From an uncultured Collinsella sp. (GTDB taxonomy: Bacteria > Actinomycetota > Coriobacteriia > Coriobacteriales > Coriobacteriaceae), in contig CAUBOH010000040.1 in the NCBI GenBank assembly GCA_958437495.1, positions 1-7,583 of the forward strand: 7,583 bases of DNA, in the 5' to 3' direction. Numbering within the stretch: the first letter of the stretch is position 1; each line of letters begins with the position of its first letter. Shown in pieces: positions 1 through 5,619 of the stretch. Made by a program: the position numbers and the translations under genes. Below the pieces are notes generated by a model. It was not told where the DNA came from, did not search any database, and saw nothing but the letters and a program-made list of their open reading frames with translations.

Positions 1-10
1 GCAAAGTCAA

Positions 11-29
11 TTTAACATAAACTGTTAAA
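11..29. promoter_or_regulatory. Inverted repeat in the AT-rich leader, candidate operator
   Basis: TTTAAC (11-16) and GTTAAA (24-29) form a perfect 6-base inverted repeat around a 7-base AT-rich spacer, 38 bases before the start of the membrane protein gene. The first 56 bases are far richer in A and T than the rest of the window, as expected for a promoter region. TTAACA (12-17) matches the -35 consensus at five of six positions, but I see no convincing -10 at normal spacing, so the promoter itself is not placed. Small Cro/C1 regulators commonly bind such dyads, so autoregulation by the downstream regulator is a reasonable guess and no more. Confidence 0.4.
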
Positions 30-66
30 AAGTAACCTGAGTTTTTTAAATTCTTCGGAGGTTATT

Positions 67-579
67 ATGAGTTCCGACAATCGCACTCCCCGGCTTCATT
101 CCTTCCGCATCGCATGTGCGATAGCCTCTGCGACCCTTTGCGCCACCGCCATCGCACAAGTGGCGTTCTCCTTAAAGCCAGCAATCGAAGTGCTCGACAA
201 CCCTGTAATTGCAGACTCCCCCGCGTATCCAGCCCTTGCGATCTCGACATTGGTCCCTGCCGTCATCGGTATCGCTACGACCATCCTCAGCGCCGTTCTC
301 GTGTGGACGATCAAGAGCGGAGACCCCTTCAAGAAAGGGTCTGCGACATGCTTGAAGGTGCTCGGCATTCTCTTCGTTGTTCAAGCTGCCACCAGCCTCT
401 ACGCCGGCTCACTCAAAACCTCCGTTTCGATGTTTGGCGGCGAGGGGGCCGTCGGCGCCCAAGAGATCGCTTCATCATTCGATTGGACCTCTCTGGTTCT
501 CGGCATCGTCCTGTTCATGCTTTCCCAGCTCTTCTTGTACGCCCGAGAGCTGTACCTCGACTCCGACGAGATTGCGTAA
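67..579 (+). CDS. DUF2975-type four-helix membrane protein
   Basis: A 170-residue integral membrane protein. Four hydrophobic segments lie at about residues 12-34, 57-81, 94-114 and 139-159, with an acidic C-terminus. The segment SGDPFKKGSATCLKVLG (84-100) between helices 2 and 3 resembles the conserved 'PF.....LK..G' loop of DUF2975 proteins, and the last helix ends in YARELYLDSDE, also like that family. The biochemical function of the family is unknown. The start is set by GGAGG at 57-61, five bases before the ATG. The gene is followed after nine bases by a YozG-like regulator, the usual partner of DUF2975 genes, and the TAA stop is part of that regulator's ribosome binding site. I infer that the pair forms one operon and that the regulator controls it. 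The family call rests on motif memory and neighbourhood. Confidence 0.8.
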   Translation: MSSDNRTPRLHSFRIACAIASATLCATAIAQVAFSLKPAIEVLDNPVIADSPAYPALAISTLVPAVIGIATTILSAVLVWTIKSGDPFKKGSATCLKVLGILFVVQAATSLYAGSLKTSVSMFGGEGAVGAQEIASSFDWTSLVLGIVLFMLSQLFLYARELYLDSDEIA

Positions 580-588
580 GGAAACGCC

Positions 589-840
589 ATGCCCGTAATT
601 GTTCGCCTCGACAAGATCATGGCCGAGCGAAAGATTTCCTCGAACGAACTTGCCGAAAGGATTGGAACCACGCCCGTGAACCTGTCCCGTATTAAAAAAG
701 GGCATATTCGCGGCATTCGCTTCAACACACTCGAGCAGCTATGCCTCGCCCTTCGTTGCCAACCCGGAGACCTTCTCGAAGTCATGAGCGAAGAGGATGC
801 CCAAAAGGAGTTCGGACTCGATTGGTCCGCCGAGGATTAG
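589..840 (+). CDS. YozG-like Cro/C1-family HTH transcriptional regulator
   Basis: An 83-residue protein that is almost entirely one Cro/C1-type helix-turn-helix domain. It starts MPVIVRLDKIMAERKIS, has the HTH at about 17-40 (ELAERIGTTPVNLSRIKKG) and closes the fold with FNTLEQLCLALRCQPGDLL (45-63). This is the typical layout of small cytoplasmic regulators encoded beside DUF2975 membrane proteins; most members end soon after the CQPGDLLE motif, and this one carries 19 further acidic residues. The ribosome binding site TAAGGA (577-582) overlaps the stop codon of the upstream gene, so translation is probably coupled. The TAG stop is followed in the same frame by tyrosine recombinase sequence, so the extended tail could partly reflect a recombination junction. 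The DNA target is unknown; the dyad at 11-29 is a candidate. Confidence 0.88.
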   Translation: MPVIVRLDKIMAERKISSNELAERIGTTPVNLSRIKKGHIRGIRFNTLEQLCLALRCQPGDLLEVMSEEDAQKEFGLDWSAED

Positions 841-1566
841 AGGGCGGTCGTACTCGCCCTGCACACGGGGATGCGAATCGGCGAGGTCTGCGGCCTTCGG
901 TGGTGCGATGTGGATTTCGAGACGGGCCTGATCTCGATCAGACACTCGGTGGCGTACGCGAAGGGAATGGGTTCGTTCATCAAGGACACCAAGACCCATG
1001 ACGCCAGGGGTATCCCCATCGACCCGGTCGGCCTACTCCCCTTCCTGAAGGAGACCCACGAGATCGACTGCGGAAAGCTGCGCTTGCGCGGCCTTACCGG
1101 GGCGGTCGAGATCGGGGACTGCTACATCCTGTCGGAGCCGGGCGCGACCTTCGCGACGACAAGCTATATCCGCAGGGCGTTCAAGACGTTCTCGGAGACC
1201 AACGGCCTCATGGGCACCAACGACGAGCTGATCACGTTCCACGGCCTTCGCCACACGTTCGCAACGCAGTGGATCCGCCAAGGCGGCGATATCAAGGCGC
1301 TCCAATCGATCCTCGGCCACAAGGACGCCATGGCGACGCTCAACGTCTACGCCGACATCGAGCCCATCTCCAAAATCCATAACATGCTGCGCGCCACGCC
1401 GTGCCTTTGGCGCGGGCACCTCGGGCCGAGGGTCGATCCGGGTCCCATGTTCCAACAGAGGATCCAGGAGTCCATCGAGACGCTCCAGGCGTTCGGCTAC
1501 GGCATCACCGAGCCGGACGACCGAAATATCGCCATACGCGACGTGAAGACGAACAGTTGGCTCTAG
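841..1566 (+). pseudogene. Tyrosine recombinase (phage-type integrase), N-terminally truncated
   Basis: Encodes the catalytic domain of a tyrosine site-specific recombinase. Counting from the first ATG (871), the catalytic set is complete: R2 in TGMRIGE, K41 in TKTHDARGIPI, H124 and R127 in HGLRHTFAT, H150 in LGHKD, and nucleophile Y160 in TLNVYADI. Family sequence begins before that ATG (RAVVLALHTG from 841). The roughly 150-residue N-terminal arm and core-binding half found in full integrases is absent, and no ribosome binding site or plausible start precedes 871. The preceding codon in the same frame is the TAG stop of the regulator gene. After about residue 175 the 56-residue tail is not one I recognise. 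I read this as the 3' remnant of an integrase from an integrative element or prophage, left by a deletion or recombination. It could only be expressed by readthrough or from an internal start, and then as a catalytic domain without its core-binding domain. Confidence 0.82.
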
Positions 1567-1622
1567 CTCACCGAGTACGCGGCAGTGCTGGGCCCATCCC
1601 AACTGAGGTCACGGTGGTCCGA

Positions 1623-1666
1623 TAGGGGCGCCGCTCGCGGCATGCGCCGCGGAGCGGTATCCCCTA
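1623..1666. repeat. 44-base interrupted hairpin downstream of the integrase remnant
   Basis: The outer arms are TAGGGG (1623-1628) and CCCCTA (1661-1666). The middle arms are CCGCTC (1631-1636) and GAGCGG (1652-1657), and the inner arms GCGGC (1637-1641) and GCCGC (1646-1650) enclose the tetraloop ATGC. A small internal loop (2 by 3 bases) and one bulged G (1651) interrupt the stem, giving 17 base pairs. Neither strand has a T-tract next to it. It could be an RNA structure at the end of the integrase transcript, a REP-like element, or part of an element terminus. Confidence 0.7.
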
Positions 1667-1695
1667 CCGAAGGGCGGGGATGCCCTCCGCTTCCA

Positions 1696-1766
1696 GTTCG
1701 GAATCAGCCGTCGGAGGCGTTCGGCTGACTGCGGGAACGGCCTGTCCGCTCAATGTGTTCGGCTGA
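1696..1766. repeat. Cluster of GTTCGG-based direct and inverted repeats
   Basis: GTTCGGCTGA occurs exactly twice, at 1719-1728 and 1757-1766, and a third GTTCGG starts at 1696. TCAGCCG (1704-1710) is the exact reverse complement of CGGCTGA (1722-1728), giving a 7-base inverted repeat with an 11-base spacer. Short repeated boxes next to an integrase gene are typical of recombinase arm-type binding sites, but that assignment is inference, because no duplicated attachment core can be seen inside this window. Confidence 0.5.
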
Positions 1767-1892
1767 GATCGGAAATCAACCCAACACGAGCCGGACACGC
1801 GCCAGACGGCTCTTCCCCGTGCGGCCTTCCCCCTTACGCTCATGTTGCAGGCATGTAACGCCGCAGCGAGCGCGCCTTTTTTGCGCCAGACA

Positions 1893-1915
1893 GGTACAAT
1901 GATGAACACTGTACC
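1893..1915 (+). promoter_or_regulatory. -10-like box embedded in an inverted repeat before the ACT gene
   Basis: TACAAT (1895-1900) matches the -10 consensus at five of six positions and lies about 60 bases before the ACT-domain gene. It is enclosed by GGTACA (1893-1898) and TGTACC (1910-1915), a perfect 6-base inverted repeat with an 11-base spacer. A good -35 at 16-18 bases upstream is missing (the sequence there is GC-rich), so a promoter needing an activator, or no promoter at all, are both possible. A repressor bound to the dyad would cover the -10 and the start point. Confidence 0.4.
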
Positions 1916-1962
1916 GTAGCGGAGCGCCCCGCGCGCGCCGCAATCACGCGAAAGGGTTTCCC

Positions 1963-2250
1963 ATGGCCGAGATCTCGTCCTCCCGTATCGTCATCACCGT
2001 CCTTGGCAAGAACCGCCCCGGCATCGTCGCCGGCGTCACCCGTGTCCTAGGCGAGGCCAACGTCGACATCCGCGACATCACGCAGTCCATTATCGAGGAC
2101 ATCTTCACCATGACCATGCTGGCCGATACCGCCGAGTCCAAGCTCGACTTCGCCGAGCTGCAGAAGGCGCTGGCCGAGGCCGGCGAGCTTTCGGGCGTCA
2201 ACGTGTCCATCCAGCGCGAGGACGTCTTCAACTTTATGTACCGCCTGTAG
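1963..2250 (+). CDS. ACT domain-containing protein, UPF0237 family
   Basis: A 95-residue cytoplasmic protein consisting of one ACT domain, about residues 8-80, with the ligand-loop signature GKNRPGIVAGVTRVL (15-29) and the second helix-strand unit around 64-85. The C-terminal QREDVFNFMYRL is like the end of UPF0237 proteins, and the length agrees with that family (about 90 residues). ACT domains usually bind amino acids or similar small ligands and act in regulation; the ligand and target of this family are not established. The start is supported by GAAAGGG (1950-1956), six bases before the ATG. In many bacteria the next gene is the UPF0210/PFL protein, but here it is citrate synthase, 78 bases on and in the same direction, so co-transcription is possible. 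Confidence 0.9.
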   Translation: MAEISSSRIVITVLGKNRPGIVAGVTRVLGEANVDIRDITQSIIEDIFTMTMLADTAESKLDFAELQKALAEAGELSGVNVSIQREDVFNFMYRL

Positions 2251-2276
2251 CGAACAGGCCGTACGGGAACAGGCCG
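2243..2276. repeat. Small hairpin and 10-base direct repeat in the ACT-citrate synthase gap
   Basis: GAACAGGCCG occurs twice, at 2252-2261 and 2267-2276, 15 bases apart. GCCTGT (2243-2248), which runs into the ACT gene's stop codon, is the exact reverse complement of ACAGGC (2254-2259), giving a 6-base stem with a 5-base loop. No T-tract follows, so it is unlikely to stop transcription. It may be a local duplication without function. Confidence 0.4.
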
Positions 2277-2328
2277 GCGCATCTGCACCCAAGCACGCCG
2301 CCCCCACACGGCCCCGAGAGGAGCGCGC

Positions 2329-3747
2329 ATGGCTTACGACGCCAAGAAAATCTACTACCGCTTCGATGACCATCTGAGCCGCCTGGTCTTGGATTATGAG
2401 GCGAGCCGCCAGATTTCGCCCGAGAGCGAAAACCTCTACCACGGCATGCCGACTGATCCGTATGACGAGGGTCTGTTCGTCGAGCATAACGTCAAGCGCG
2501 GCCTGCGTAATGCCGACGGCTCGGGCGTGGTTGCGGGCCTTACCCGCATCTCGGACGTGCACGGCTACAACAAGGTCGACGGCAAGGTCGTGCCCGACCA
2601 GGGCAAGCTCACGCTGCGCGGCTATAGCATCGAGGATCTGGTCAACAATGCCCAGGCCGAGAATCGCTATGGCTACGAAGAAGTCGCCTACCTGCTTATC
2701 ACGGGTTCGCTGCCCAATAAGGAAGAGCTGGACGGCTTTTGCGAGCGCTTGGGCGCCTTTAGGCATCTGAGCGACGAATACGTCAAAGAGTTCCCCATGA
2801 CCACGGTGTCGTCGAGCATCATGAACGTGCTCCAGCGCGCCGTGCTGCTGCTCTACGCCTTCGACGCCGAGCCCGACGTGATTACGCCCGAGCATGAGAT
2901 CGACGTGGCTATTTCCATGCTCGCACGTCTCCCGCGCATCGCCGCCTTCGCACACATGGCCTCGATCGCCAAGCTTCGCGGCTCCGAGGTTCACGTGCCG
3001 CACCCCACGCCCGGTCTCTCCACCGCCGAGACCATCCTGCAGGTGCTCCGCGGCGGCATGGCATTCACCCGCGACGAAGCCATGCTGCTCGACGTGATGC
3101 TCATGCTGCATGCCGAGCACGGTGGCGGCAACAACTCCACGTTCGCTTGCCGCGTGCTGTCCTCCTCGGCCACCGACCCGTATTCCGCCTACGCCGCGGC
3201 CATCGGCTCGCTCAAGGGCCCGCGCCACGGCGGCGCCAACGCCAAGGTCGTGTCCATGCACGAGGACATCCGTGCGCATGTCTCCAATTGGGAGGACGAG
3301 GACGAGGTCGCAGCCTACCTGGGCAAGATCCTCGACAAACAGGCCTTCGACGGCACGGGTCTCATCTACGGTATGGGCCACGCCGTCTACACGCTGAGCG
3401 ACCCGCGCGCCGAGGTCTGCCGCCGTTACGCGCGCTCGCTTGCCGCCAAGAAGGACTTGGGCGAGGAGTTCGCACTCATCGAGCGCATCGAGCGCCTGGC
3501 CCCGCAGGTGATGCGCGACCACGGCATGACCAAGCCCATCTGCGCCAATATCGACCTGTACACGGGCTTTATCTACAAAATGCTCGGCGTGCCCGAGACG
3601 CTCTTTACACCGCTGTTCGCCGTCGCCCGTATGGCCGGCTGGTCGGCGCACCGCATGGAAGAGCTCTTCTGCGCGCACCGCATCATCCGCCCGGCATACC
3701 GTCCGGTGATCGAGCCGCTGGAGTACAAGCCGCTCGCCGACCGCTAG
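2329..3747 (+). CDS. Citrate synthase (citrate/2-methylcitrate synthase family)
   Basis: Condenses oxaloacetate and acetyl-CoA to citrate and CoA in the cytoplasm; in fermentative anaerobes this usually feeds glutamate synthesis through a partial TCA cycle. The 472 residues are longer than typical bacterial enzymes (about 370-430) because of an extra N-terminal segment of about 50-60 residues before GLRNADGSGVVAGLTRISDVHG (58-79). The active site can be read directly: LHAEHGGGNNSTF (260-272) with catalytic H264, GPRHGGAN (297-304) with H300, GMGHAVY (348-354) with H351, R360, catalytic Asp D409 in NIDLYTG (407-413), and ARMAGWSAH (433-441). The HAEHGGGNNSTF form differs from the HADHELNASTF of Bacillus enzymes. 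The start has GAGAGGAG (2316-2323) five bases before the ATG. A strong terminator follows 23 bases after the stop. I cannot exclude methylcitrate synthase activity, but no propionate genes are nearby. Confidence 0.94.
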   Translation: MAYDAKKIYYRFDDHLSRLVLDYEASRQISPESENLYHGMPTDPYDEGLFVEHNVKRGLRNADGSGVVAGLTRISDVHGYNKVDGKVVPDQGKLTLRGYSIEDLVNNAQAENRYGYEEVAYLLITGSLPNKEELDGFCERLGAFRHLSDEYVKEFPMTTVSSSIMNVLQRAVLLLYAFDAEPDVITPEHEIDVAISMLARLPRIAAFAHMASIAKLRGSEVHVPHPTPGLSTAETILQVLRGGMAFTRDEAMLLDVMLMLHAEHGGGNNSTFACRVLSSSATDPYSAYAAAIGSLKGPRHGGANAKVVSMHEDIRAHVSNWEDEDEVAAYLGKILDKQAFDGTGLIYGMGHAVYTLSDPRAEVCRRYARSLAAKKDLGEEFALIERIERLAPQVMRDHGMTKPICANIDLYTGFIYKMLGVPETLFTPLFAVARMAGWSAHRMEELFCAHRIIRPAYRPVIEPLEYKPLADR

Positions 3748-3770
3748 GACGCGGACCGTTATAGAACCCG

Positions 3771-3809
3771 AGCGTGGCCAGGGCATCACCGCCCTCGGCC
3801 ACGCTTTTT
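3771..3809 (+). terminator. Intrinsic terminator of the citrate synthase gene
   Basis: AGCGTGGCC (3771-3779) pairs with GGCCACGCT (3797-3805), and AGGGC (3780-3784) with GCCCT (3791-3795). The loop is ATCACC, with a single bulged C (3796), and a TTTTT tract runs over 3805-3809. The 14-pair GC-rich stem followed directly by T residues is a textbook rho-independent terminator. It ends only nine bases before the ribosome binding site of the following phosphatase gene, so it may also act as an attenuator or partial barrier for that gene. Confidence 0.9.
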
Positions 3810-3834
3810 ATGCCAGCAGAAAGGGCTGCATCGA

Positions 3835-4677
3835 ATGATTGTTTTTTCCGATATGGATGGAACGCTGTTGACGAGTGACAAGCAGATGAGCGACGCCACC
3901 TGGGCGATGCTCGACGAGCTTGCGCGCCGCGGTGTTGAGTTTGTGCCCTGCACGGGGCGCCCGCTGTCGGGCATCTTTGAGCCCATCCTCGCCCACCCCG
4001 CCGTACACTACGCGGTCTGTGCCAACGGTGCCAGCGTCTGGCAGCTCGACGACGGTACGCCCACCGATACCTCACGTGCTACGCGCATTTTGAGCCGACC
4101 GCTCGACCGCGCCATCGCCCACCGCGTCCATAGCATTGCCGCCGGCCATGACGTCACCTTCGATATCTTCGCGGACGGGCAGTGCTTCCTCCCCCGCTCG
4201 CTCTACACGCGCCTGGACGAATTCTGCGGCGGCGACCCCCACATCGCGGCTTCGCTCAAGCGCACACGAACACCGATCGATATGGATATCGACAGCAAGA
4301 TCGACGAGGTCGAGACACTCGAACGCATCGCCATGTACTGGCACAACCCGGCCGATCGCGACGCCATCGCGGCGGAGCTCGACACGCTCGGAGGCATTGA
4401 GGTCACACGTTCGTACGCCATGAATATCGAGGTCATGGGCGAGGGCGCCACCAAGGGAACGGCCCTCACGTGGCTATGCGAGCACCTGGGCGAGCGTCTC
4501 GCCGACGCCTGGGCGTTCGGCGACAACATCAACGACATCCCCATGCTGCAGGCAGCGGGCCATGGCATGGCCATGATCAACGCCGAGCCCGAGGATCGCG
4601 ACGCCGCCGACGCCATCACCGAGTACGACAACGACCACGACGGCGTCGCCCGCACCATCATGGCCGCCCTCGCCTAG
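3835..4677 (+). CDS. Cof-type HAD-IIB family hydrolase
   Basis: A cytoplasmic haloacid dehalogenase-superfamily phosphatase of 280 residues, the normal length for the Cof/class IIB group. Motif I is FSDMDGTLL (4-12) with nucleophile D6 and acid/base D8, motif II is CTGRP with T40, motif III is K207 in EGATKGTAL, and motif IV is FGDNINDIPML with D230 and D234 for magnesium. The cap domain lies between motifs II and III, about residues 85-185. Members act on sugar phosphates, nucleotide or cofactor phosphates; the substrate cannot be read from sequence. AGAAAGGG (3818-3825) lies nine bases before the ATG. Transcription is puzzling, because the citrate synthase terminator ends just upstream. A weak -10-like TATAGA (3760-3765) before the terminator would make it a leader attenuator, but its -35 is poor. 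The gene converges with another Cof-type phosphatase. Confidence 0.92.
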   Translation: MIVFSDMDGTLLTSDKQMSDATWAMLDELARRGVEFVPCTGRPLSGIFEPILAHPAVHYAVCANGASVWQLDDGTPTDTSRATRILSRPLDRAIAHRVHSIAAGHDVTFDIFADGQCFLPRSLYTRLDEFCGGDPHIAASLKRTRTPIDMDIDSKIDEVETLERIAMYWHNPADRDAIAAELDTLGGIEVTRSYAMNIEVMGEGATKGTALTWLCEHLGERLADAWAFGDNINDIPMLQAAGHGMAMINAEPEDRDAADAITEYDNDHDGVARTIMAALA

Positions 4678-4699
4678 CAACAGCAACCCGGCAGGGTAG

Positions 4700-4758
4700 C
4701 TAATTTGGAGACACTCTTCGCGGGGCGTCGCAAGGACTGTCCCCATCTGCCGAATTAG
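4700..4758. repeat. REP-like palindromic element between convergent phosphatase genes
   Basis: The outer arms CTAATT (4700-4705) and AATTAG (4753-4758) are exact reverse complements. Inside, GGAGACACTCTT (4707-4718) pairs imperfectly with AAGGACTGTCCCC (4732-4744), with a mismatch and a bulge, and GCG/CGC continues towards a loop around GGGCGT. There is no T-tract. The right outer arm overlaps the last codons and stop of the minus-strand phosphatase. The GGACTGTCCCC style recalls palindromic intergenic repeats spread through related genomes; I can see only this copy, so calling it a family member is inference. Confidence 0.5.
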
Positions 4759-5549
4759 GCGAGACTCTCCAGCACGCGACGGAGCTCCTGCTGGACGGCG
4801 TGGTCGCGGTTGCACCCCACCACGCGATCGGCGACTGCCTTGAGCGCGGGGCGCGCGTTTTCCATCGCGCAGCCCGTGCCGACAAAGCGAATGATCTCGT
4901 AGTCGTTCATCGAGTCGCCAAACGCCATGACCTCGTCGCGTTCGACGCCATAGTGCTCCATGAGCTGTGCGATGCCCGAGGCCTTCGACACACCGGGCTG
5001 CATGGCATCGATCCACGCGTTGCCCGAAGGCGCGAAAGAGAACAGGCCGCCCAGCTCGCGCTGCAACACGTAGGCGTTGTCCATCACGTTGCCGTCATCG
5101 CAGATAATCGATGCCTTGATGATATTCACATGCGGATCGGGCAGTCCCCAAATGCGTTCGGCGTTGGGCAGATCTTTGTCGATCTCGCGGACAAATTTGT
5201 CCTCGTCGTCGAGCAAAAAGGACTTGGTGCGATCAAAGAGCGCCAGATGCATGTTAGGAAACATCTTGACCGTGCGCGCGAGCTTGCGGACGGCGAGATG
5301 CGAATATACCTCGCGATCGACCTCGACCCCTTCTGCATAGACCTGCGCACCATTCGCCGCGACAAAGTCCATTTTGTCGACCACGGGCGCAAAGAACTCG
5401 CATAGGCGGTCGTAACGGCGGCCCGAGGACGCAGCAAAGTGCACGCCGCGCTCGCGCAGGGCCTCAATCAGCTCATATGTCTCGGGCGGTACCTGGCTAT
5501 TCTCATCAAGCAACGTGCCGTCCATATCGGATGCAATCAGTTTAAACAT
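4755..5549 (-). CDS. Cof-type HAD-IIB family hydrolase
   Basis: A second phosphatase of the same class, 264 residues, clearly diverged from its convergent neighbour. Motif I is ASDMDGTLLDE (6-16) with D8 and D10, motif II is ASSGRR with S42 in place of the more common threonine, motif III is K189 in PGVSKASGI, and motif IV is FGDSMNDYEII with D212 and D216. The cap domain lies at about 85-185. It is a magnesium-dependent phosphomonoesterase fold acting in the cytoplasm; the substrate is unknown. The ATG at 5549 is preceded at seven bases by AAGGGAG (complement of 5557-5563), but that site forms the 3' arm of a long hairpin (5555-5616), and a promoter-like sequence lies just upstream (5620-5648). 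This suggests its own promoter and control of translation by RNA structure. The next gene on this strand upstream is adenine deaminase, 198 bases away. Confidence 0.93.
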   Translation of the reverse strand: MFKLIASDMDGTLLDENSQVPPETYELIEALRERGVHFAASSGRRYDRLCEFFAPVVDKMDFVAANGAQVYAEGVEVDREVYSHLAVRKLARTVKMFPNMHLALFDRTKSFLLDDEDKFVREIDKDLPNAERIWGLPDPHVNIIKASIICDDGNVMDNAYVLQRELGGLFSFAPSGNAWIDAMQPGVSKASGIAQLMEHYGVERDEVMAFGDSMNDYEIIRFVGTGCAMENARPALKAVADRVVGCNRDHAVQQELRRVLESLA

Positions 5550-5554
5550 AGAAA

Positions 5555-5616
5555 AGCTCCCTTCGGACTTGTTGGAATCGAACGTGTATCCGATTCCAAC
5601 GTACCCAAAGGGAGCT
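5555..5616 (-). promoter_or_regulatory. Leader hairpin covering the ribosome binding site of the minus-strand phosphatase
   Basis: The outer arms AGCTCCCTT (5555-5563) and AAGGGAGCT (5608-5616) are perfect 9-base complements. The inner arms GTTGGAATCG (5571-5580) and CGATTCCAAC (5591-5600) are perfect 10-base complements around a 10-base loop, and a 7-by-7 internal loop separates the two stems. In minus-strand RNA the 3' outer arm is AAGGGAGCU, which is the phosphatase ribosome binding site, and the 5' arm CUCCCUU masks it. The base sequence after the hairpin in that direction is UUUUCU and then AUG, so it could also end transcripts arriving from adenine deaminase. I do not recognise a known riboswitch. 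Confidence 0.72.
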
Positions 5617-5619
5617 CAG

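Larger units (their letters stand above)
1567..1962. other. 396-base gene-free stretch behind the integrase remnant
   Basis: No convincing gene is visible. The integrase frame stays open after its TAG for 53 more codons, beginning LTEYAAVLG, up to a TGA at 1726-1728, but the translation soon becomes arginine-rich and low in character. The stretch contains a strong hairpin (1623-1666), a cluster of GTTCGG repeats (1696-1766) and, near the ACT gene, a -10-like box inside an inverted repeat (1893-1915). No run of T follows the hairpin on either strand, so a classical terminator is not seen. The likely role is the end of a decayed mobile element followed by the promoter region of the ACT gene. 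Confidence 0.5.

Noticed and set aside
114..695. A 193-codon open frame on the plus strand across the membrane protein and regulator
   Set aside because: Arg/Cys/His-rich out-of-frame translation over two genes with recognisable family features.
871..1566. Intact, independently translated integrase starting at the ATG at 871
   Set aside because: The ATG is inside the conserved TGMRIGE motif, family sequence precedes it, there is no ribosome binding site, and the N-terminal half of the enzyme is missing.
1033..1602. A 189-codon open frame on the minus strand over the integrase remnant
   Set aside because: Antisense shadow of the recombinase catalytic domain, which itself shows all family motifs.
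1664..1909. An 81-codon open frame on the minus strand in the gene-free stretch
   Set aside because: No ribosome binding site, no recognisable domain, and it runs through the repeat cluster; not enough to call a gene.
3147..3764. A 205-codon open frame on the plus strand, second frame of citrate synthase
   Set aside because: Arginine/proline-rich out-of-frame translation inside a gene with an intact active site; no evidence for overlapping coding.
2047..3789. A 580-codon open frame on the minus strand
   Set aside because: It lies antisense to citrate synthase and the ACT gene. Its translation is rich in V, A, G, H and R without domain motifs, and it has no ribosome binding site; it is a shadow of GC-biased codons on the other strand.
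5571..5600. tRNA-like T-arm sequence (GTTCGATTCC on the minus strand)
   Set aside because: The stem is 10 bases with a 10-base loop, and no anticodon or D arms or acceptor stem surround it; it belongs to the leader hairpin.
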